Assembly (NCBI GenBank): GCA_964637345.1
Contig: CAZWTD010000007.1
Location: 1-43,462 of the forward strand
From: CAZWTD01 sp964637345
GTDB lineage: Bacteria > Patescibacteriota > Patescibacteriia > HK-STAS-PATE-3
Direction of reading: 5' to 3'
DNA: 43,462 nt
In this document: piece by piece, positions 40,099-43,462 of the stretch
Layout: the number at the start of each line of letters is the position of its first letter
Numbering within the stretch: the stretch's first letter is position 1
Notes under the pieces: generated by a model
What the model was told of the DNA's origin: nothing
Seen by the model: the letters and a program-made list of their open reading frames with translations, nothing else
Database searches by the model: none
Position numbers and translations under genes: made by a program

Positions 40099-40995
40099 AT
40101 GCCCCACGAACATCAAAATCTTCATACATTGTACCGCGGGAAAATATTTTGGGCATTGTTCCTCCCAATGCTAGTCATTGGCATTGTCGGCCTTTCGATT
40201 ATCTATCTTCTTCAAACAGGGAATATTTTTGAGCAGCATCGTAGTGAATTGCAACATACCGCAACAGCGATAGCGGCGAATGTCGACCCGGTTCTCCACG
40301 AATCATTGTCGGAGCCCGATCAAATGGACAGTGCAGCCTATGTTGCGATTGCTGATTACTTTCGAAAAGCAAAATCTGGTAATCCGCTAATTGATGATAT
40401 TTATACGCTCCGTCCGACGGGAACCCCTCATACATATGCATTTGTTGTTAGCATCGATGAAACAAATGACGATAATAAGAATGGCGTCATAGATGAGGAT
40501 GAGCAGCGACCTGGTCTCGGAGAATTGTATAAGACATCGAATTATCCAGACCTCGAAAAGGGGTTTGAAGGTTCGAGTGCAGACGAGAGAATAACGTATG
40601 ATAAATGGGGTGCCTGGCTCTCAGGATATGCGCCAATACGAGATGAGCATGGAAAGGCAGTCGCTATTGTTGGGGTTGATTACCCAGCAGCTTCGGTCAC
40701 TGCACACCGGAGAGAGTATTATCGTGTGCTTCGTACTGGTTTTATTATTATGCTGCCTGTTGCTGTGCTCGTTGCTTGGTTTGTTAGCTGGCGTTTAAGC
40801 CTTCCGATGCAGATTCTTGCTGAAGGAATGGACCGGGTCGCGCACGGCGATCTCCGCTACCGACTTCCAATCAAAGGAAACCGGGAAGAGCAAATTTTTT
40901 CCCAGCTCTTCAATAACATGTTGAATCTCTACAATCCGAGCGTCCGGCCGCGGCAGCCAGGCGTTGAAGAGAATCAGCATACCGAGGAGACATAA
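40099..40995 (+). CDS. Membrane sensor with EF-hand loop and HAMP domain, no output domain
   Basis: 298 residues: a short basic cytoplasmic start, TM1 (about 17-39), an extracytoplasmic sensor domain (about 42-210, PDC/Cache-like by position), TM2 (about 213-232) and a HAMP domain (about 233-285; SWRLSLPMQIL ... MDRVAHGDLRYRLP). The chain then stops after a short Pro-rich tail, so kinase, GGDEF or methyl-accepting domains are absent. Residues 124-135 (DDNKNGVIDEDE) form a perfect EF-hand-type loop, so the sensor may bind Ca2+. No adjacent gene supplies the output domain. Its stop region begins a possible RNA switch into the next gene. Confidence 0.8.
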   Translation: MPHEHQNLHTLYRGKIFWALFLPMLVIGIVGLSIIYLLQTGNIFEQHRSELQHTATAIAANVDPVLHESLSEPDQMDSAAYVAIADYFRKAKSGNPLIDDIYTLRPTGTPHTYAFVVSIDETNDDNKNGVIDEDEQRPGLGELYKTSNYPDLEKGFEGSSADERITYDKWGAWLSGYAPIRDEHGKAVAIVGVDYPAASVTAHRREYYRVLRTGFIIMLPVAVLVAWFVSWRLSLPMQILAEGMDRVAHGDLRYRLPIKGNREEQIFSQLFNNMLNLYNPSVRPRQPGVEENQHTEET

Positions 40996-41082
40996 TCGAG
41001 CTTTCTCCGGGGGTTTGACTTCCTCGGTTGATTTGTGATACTACAAGCAGTCCGTTCATTCGCAAGGCGAAAACCGAGGAGG
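40981..41082 (+). promoter_or_regulatory. Alternative-pairing element before the Cys-rich gene
   Basis: Three segments: A (40981-40988, ACCGAGGA), B (41021-41029, TCCTCGGTT) and A' (41072-41080, AACCGAGGA). B pairs perfectly with A or with A'. A' includes most of the ribosome site (GAGGAGG, 41076-41082). A-B pairing would free the site, B-A' would hide it. Confidence 0.5.
41015..41042 (+). promoter_or_regulatory. Candidate promoter of the Cys-rich gene
   Basis: TTGACT (41015-41020), a 16-base spacer and GATACT (41037-41042). Start near 41049. Transcripts from here lack segments A and B. Confidence 0.5.
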
Positions 41083-41086
41083 TCCG

Positions 41087-41386
41087 ATGTCGAGTTGCTT
41101 GATTTGCGGCACTGAGCTTCCGTTCGGGCTGACCTGTCCGATTGGCACCCGACTCTGTGTTCCGAGTTCTGGTATGTCTATTTCGCGGACCTGGGATCAT
41201 CGACCGCGGCGGCATGTTTCCGCCTTTGTTCCAGGCGCCCCCCAGCCTCCCTCTCATTCCGATTGGCTCCTCTGCGAAGCAGTCGGCAATCGGTGCACCG
41301 TGTGTGGCGGATTCTTCTCCGAAGGAGAAGACCTGTGCAGCTACGGACACTCCATCGGTCGAAGCTACCGTAATCCGGCTGCCTGA
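41087..41386 (+). CDS. Small Cys-rich, probable zinc-binding protein
   Basis: 99 residues starting MSSCLICGTELP. Cys pairs CxxC at residues 4-7 and at CTVCGG (near 70), plus Cys17, Cys24 and Cys63, and near the end CSYGH, suggest one or two zinc ribbons. The middle is Pro/Arg-rich (DHRPRRHVSAFVPGAPQPP). A perfect GAGGAGG lies four bases before the ATG. No family recognised. It stands between the HAMP sensor and the pseudopilin-like gene and has its own promoter and terminator. Confidence 0.75.
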   Translation: MSSCLICGTELPFGLTCPIGTRLCVPSSGMSISRTWDHRPRRHVSAFVPGAPQPPSHSDWLLCEAVGNRCTVCGGFFSEGEDLCSYGHSIGRSYRNPAA

Positions 41387-41404
41387 TGGCCTCGAACCTT
41401 CGCC

Positions 41405-41436
41405 CACCCCCTCCGCGTTCTTACGTCGAGGGGGTG
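41405..41436 (+). terminator. Hairpin terminator after the Cys-rich gene
   Basis: Perfect 9-bp stem CACCCCCTC/GAGGGGGTG (41405-41413, 41428-41436), 14-base loop. The T-run is poor. Confidence 0.6.
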
Positions 41437-41477
41437 ATTGTTGTGGAGAATGTTGACGAGGCGCTTTGCGTGAACCC

Positions 41478-41506
41478 TTGACAAAAATGGGACTTTCGTG
41501 TAGTGT
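41478..41506 (+). promoter_or_regulatory. Promoter of pseudopilin/TSP3-like and Wzz-like genes
   Basis: TTGACA (41478-41483), a 17-base spacer and TAGTGT (41501-41506). Start near 41513. It shares GACTTTCGTG and TAGTGT with the promoter at 18246. Confidence 0.75.
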
Positions 41507-41531
41507 ACCCGGTTACTCATTTCTTTTGTCT

Positions 41532-42122
41532 ATGTCTTCACGTTTTCTCCAACCCATTCTCATTAGTCTCCTTGGCCTTATTGTGGCCATTGAAGCAACC
41601 CTGCTTTTTTCGGGTTATTTTGGCGGTTTTTCGCTGAGCGAAGCGGTTCAGCGAGCGAAACCCAAACCGAAACCGATTGTTGTCGTTACTCCGCCGGCAG
41701 AGCGAATGACCGAAGTGCAGGGAATCCTTGAAGCGCTTGAGTCGTACAATGAAGCTCGAAAAACGTATCCGGAGACGATTCAGGGATTAGTTCCGAAGTA
41801 TTTGGCTGGTCCGAAGGATTCCGCGCTTGGTTTTTCAGGATATCGGTATGTTCCGGTCGGTGATCCAATTGAGTATTTCACGCTTCAGTATTCCTTAAGC
41901 GGTGACTATGGAACCCTTACGACGGGTACTCATGTTGCGAGTCCAAAGGGCTTAACTGGCGGGGAATATCCTGCGAGCCAATCGGATCTTGATAATGACG
42001 GACTCGATGATGCTGTGGAAATTTACGTGTATCGAACAGATAGCCAAAAAGCTGATACGGACGGCGATGGTTTTTCCGATGGTGTCGAAGTAGCCAGCGG
42101 CCATAACCCTCGAGGGAAATAA
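41532..42122 (+). CDS. Membrane-anchored pseudopilin-like protein with TSP3-type Ca2+ repeats
   Basis: 196 residues. The ATG at 41532 is used because the frame's earlier start (41466) lies before the promoter. Residues about 7-28 form a single TM helix, followed by a KPKPKP spacer and a region resembling the soluble part of GspG-type pseudopilins (LEALESYNEARKTYPETIQGL). The C-terminal part has thrombospondin type 3-like Ca2+ loops (DLDNDGLDDAVEIY, DTDGDGFSDGVEVASGHNP). There is no prepilin cleavage motif before the helix, so it is probably an anchored surface protein. Followed after four bases by the Wzz-like gene. Confidence 0.75.
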   Translation: MSSRFLQPILISLLGLIVAIEATLLFSGYFGGFSLSEAVQRAKPKPKPIVVVTPPAERMTEVQGILEALESYNEARKTYPETIQGLVPKYLAGPKDSALGFSGYRYVPVGDPIEYFTLQYSLSGDYGTLTTGTHVASPKGLTGGEYPASQSDLDNDGLDDAVEIYVYRTDSQKADTDGDGFSDGVEVASGHNPRGK

Positions 42123-42126
42123 TTCT

Positions 42127-42894
42127 ATGGAACGCAATATTTCACTGAGCAAGCACATCAGGCAGCGAAAAGGGATTCTCGCGATCACTATTCTTGTTGC
42201 CTTGGCGCTGACCTACGGCGTACTCCTGTCGCGACCCTTTGAGTACCAGGCGACCGTCCAGCTGCTTATCGTGCAGCAAGAATCCGAAAACCAAGATTTA
42301 CTTTCGACGCTTCGGGCAACCGAGCAAGTCGGACGGAATCTCGTTGATGTTATTGGGACCAGCACGTTTTTCGAAAAAGTGCTTTCGAGCGACTTTCCGA
42401 TTACCCGGAAATTCAGCGATCAGCCTGAACGGCGGCGCGAGGAATGGCGCGAAGCGGTCCACGCAACCGTGTCTCAACAGTCGGGAATTCTCTCGATCAC
42501 CGTACTTGATACTGATCGCGAGCAAGCGACGATCATTGGTCGGGCTATCGCGGATGTTATGACTCGCGAGAGCCAAGAATTCCACGGAAAGTCGAACATC
42601 ATCGTGAAGGTGGTTGATGACGTGTACGCGAAGGAGTGGCCAGTCAAGCCGAATTTGATTGGTAGTACACTCGCGGCGATCTTCTTTGGGGCCCTGGCGG
42701 GAATAGGGATTATTTCTCTCCTCCCAGAACGTCGTCAAAAGCCGCCAGCAGCGCCAGCACAGTCTGCACCGGTTCCCGAGAAAAAGGAACGGCCCATCGG
42801 TCAGGTCATCGGACGCTTCGATCAATTCGAACGAACGAAAGACGTTGAGCCTCCTTCCGGACTCGCCATCGGCGAGGATACCGAGGTCGCCTAA
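42127..42894 (+). CDS. Wzz-like polysaccharide chain-length/co-polymerase protein
   Basis: 255 residues with the polysaccharide co-polymerase layout: TM1 (about 17-36), an extracytoplasmic domain (about 37-175) starting YQATVQLLIVQQESENQDLLSTLRATEQ-type sequence, TM2 (about 178-198; the preceding EWPVKPN is typical), then a Pro/Ala-rich cytoplasmic tail ending in acidic residues. It may help set the length of a surface glycan. No tyrosine-kinase domain follows. The neighbours suggest an envelope or surface cluster. Confidence 0.8.
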   Translation: MERNISLSKHIRQRKGILAITILVALALTYGVLLSRPFEYQATVQLLIVQQESENQDLLSTLRATEQVGRNLVDVIGTSTFFEKVLSSDFPITRKFSDQPERRREEWREAVHATVSQQSGILSITVLDTDREQATIIGRAIADVMTRESQEFHGKSNIIVKVVDDVYAKEWPVKPNLIGSTLAAIFFGALAGIGIISLLPERRQKPPAAPAQSAPVPEKKERPIGQVIGRFDQFERTKDVEPPSGLAIGEDTEVA

Positions 42895-42907
42895 CCACGC
42901 CAGTTTC

Positions 42908-42933
42908 ATCCCGTGAGTGTTCGCTCGCGGGAT
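42908..42933 (+). other. 10-bp hairpin after the Wzz-like gene
   Basis: Arms 42908-42917 and 42924-42933 (one G-T pair), 6-base loop. No T-run, so terminator function is doubtful. Confidence 0.45.
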
Positions 42934-42970
42934 CAGGCAGGCGCAGTGAGAGTCACTCGCCGGAGTTCGT

Positions 42971-42986
42971 TGACAACTCGTTGTCA
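42971..42986. promoter_or_regulatory. 16-bp palindrome overlapping a TTGACA, candidate operator
   Basis: TGACAAC-TC-GTTGTCA, 7-bp arms with a 2-base centre, overlapping TTGACA (42970-42975). No matching -10 is evident. About 37 bases before the next gene. Confidence 0.45.
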
Positions 42987-43022
42987 TCGACCCAACAACG
43001 CAGGGAGGAGGGACATCAACCC

Positions 43023-43462
43023 ATGCGCACGGTCTGTGTTTTTCTTTTGGCTGCGCTATCGTACGCGGGCACGGCGCAGGGTTTCGAATATCGCGACCTT
43101 CGCCCGGACCCGCCGACAATCCGCGTGAGCGATCTCGCGGGTCGGCCGTTCAATCCGGCTGACCTTCAGCCAGGCTGGTCGATACGGAGCTATCCGTACG
43201 CGATCAGGGCTACGCTCTGTGTGGCGGGCGAACGCGAGGTGATGGTCCCAGCCGGGACGCAGCTCGTTGTGCATCCGCTCCGTCTCGTTGGCGTGGAAAC
43301 CCGCTACGCGGCGACGCACATTGCCGCGACCTCGACGCCGATCCAAGCGGAGTTTTCCGTCTTAGGCGCTGAGCCGACCGGATACCCAATTCCGGACACG
43401 ACGCCCAGATCAAGTCGAGACGAAGTTACGGTCGAACGATCGAGCTTCGATCTCAGCTTGCG
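43023..43462 (+). CDS. Secreted protein of unknown function (partial, runs off window)
   Basis: An open frame continues to the window end (146 codons seen). GGAGGAGGG lies about eight bases before the ATG. It begins with a short signal peptide (MRTVCVFLLAALSYAGTAQG) followed by a mature region rich in Pro and Arg, with one Cys (ATLCVAGERE) and beta-type sequence (TQLVVHPLRLVGVETRY). No family recognised; the C-terminus is missing. The codon use is GC-rich like the orphan operon. Confidence 0.75.
   Translation, partial: MRTVCVFLLAALSYAGTAQGFEYRDLRPDPPTIRVSDLAGRPFNPADLQPGWSIRSYPYAIRATLCVAGEREVMVPAGTQLVVHPLRLVGVETRYAATHIAATSTPIQAEFSVLGAEPTGYPIPDTTPRSSRDEVTVERSSFDLSL

Noticed and set aside
1..43462. 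CRISPR array, insertion sequence or prophage
   Set aside because: No regularly spaced repeats, transposase or phage structural genes were seen.

Overview
The window looks like a chromosomal segment of a Candidatus Patescibacteria (CPR) bacterium. The evidence is indirect: housekeeping genes are compact (a ~600-residue IF-2), rny-ymdB and infB-rbfA-nrnA are tightly packed, there is a PilT-type pilus motor and a 3251-residue Kelch/fibronectin-like surface protein beside a MacB-like ABC transporter, many small proteins match no family I know, and no outer-membrane gene is visible. There is no 16S rRNA gene, so the lineage is an inference.

Layout. 0-2.7 kb (minus): rny, ymdB and an HU gene. 2.9-8.0 kb (plus): typA and an RND-family transporter, closed by a bidirectional terminator. 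8.0-11.9 kb (minus): infB-rbfA-nrnA, and clpP with its own promoter. 11.9-13.6 kb (minus): a secreted hypothetical protein and a 3D-domain cell-wall protein whose promoter fires straight into a terminator-like hairpin. 13.8-14.0 kb: tRNA-His, preceded in its own leader by a 5'-half tRNA-His copy. 14.0-18.05 kb (minus): CaCA exchanger, Xer recombinase, cNMP/GAF protein and pilT. 18.2-22.07 kb (plus): four orphan genes with two candidate promoters and one terminator. 22.2-37.4 kb (plus): the surface block, with an NHL/FG-GAP protein, the giant protein and an ABC ATPase plus permease. 37.4-43.46 kb: an acidic microprotein (minus), an archaeal-type GAPDH, a host-attachment-like protein, an AT-rich island with a perfect DnaA box, a 28-residue Lys/Arg peptide, an EF-hand HAMP sensor without output domain, a Cys-rich protein, a pseudopilin/TSP3-like protein, a Wzz-like protein and the start of a secreted protein that runs off the window.

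Two styles of gene start coexist. Many housekeeping and surface genes have no Shine-Dalgarno, and several (xer, ABC ATPase, NHL protein, host-attachment protein) have a -10 box so close to the ATG that the mRNA should be leaderless or nearly so. The orphan operon, GAPDH, HU and the small proteins instead carry strong GGAGG-type sites. Promoters are nearly all TTGACA-17-TATAAT-like, and they were used to correct several gene starts.

The items most worth a second look are the leader RNA of the 3D-domain gene, the tRNA-His locus, the four-gene orphan operon, and the two tiny genes (acidic Met/Asp/Gly-rich and basic Lys/Arg-rich), each with its own promoter and ribosome site. All calls come from reading the sequence. 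No database search or folding program was run.
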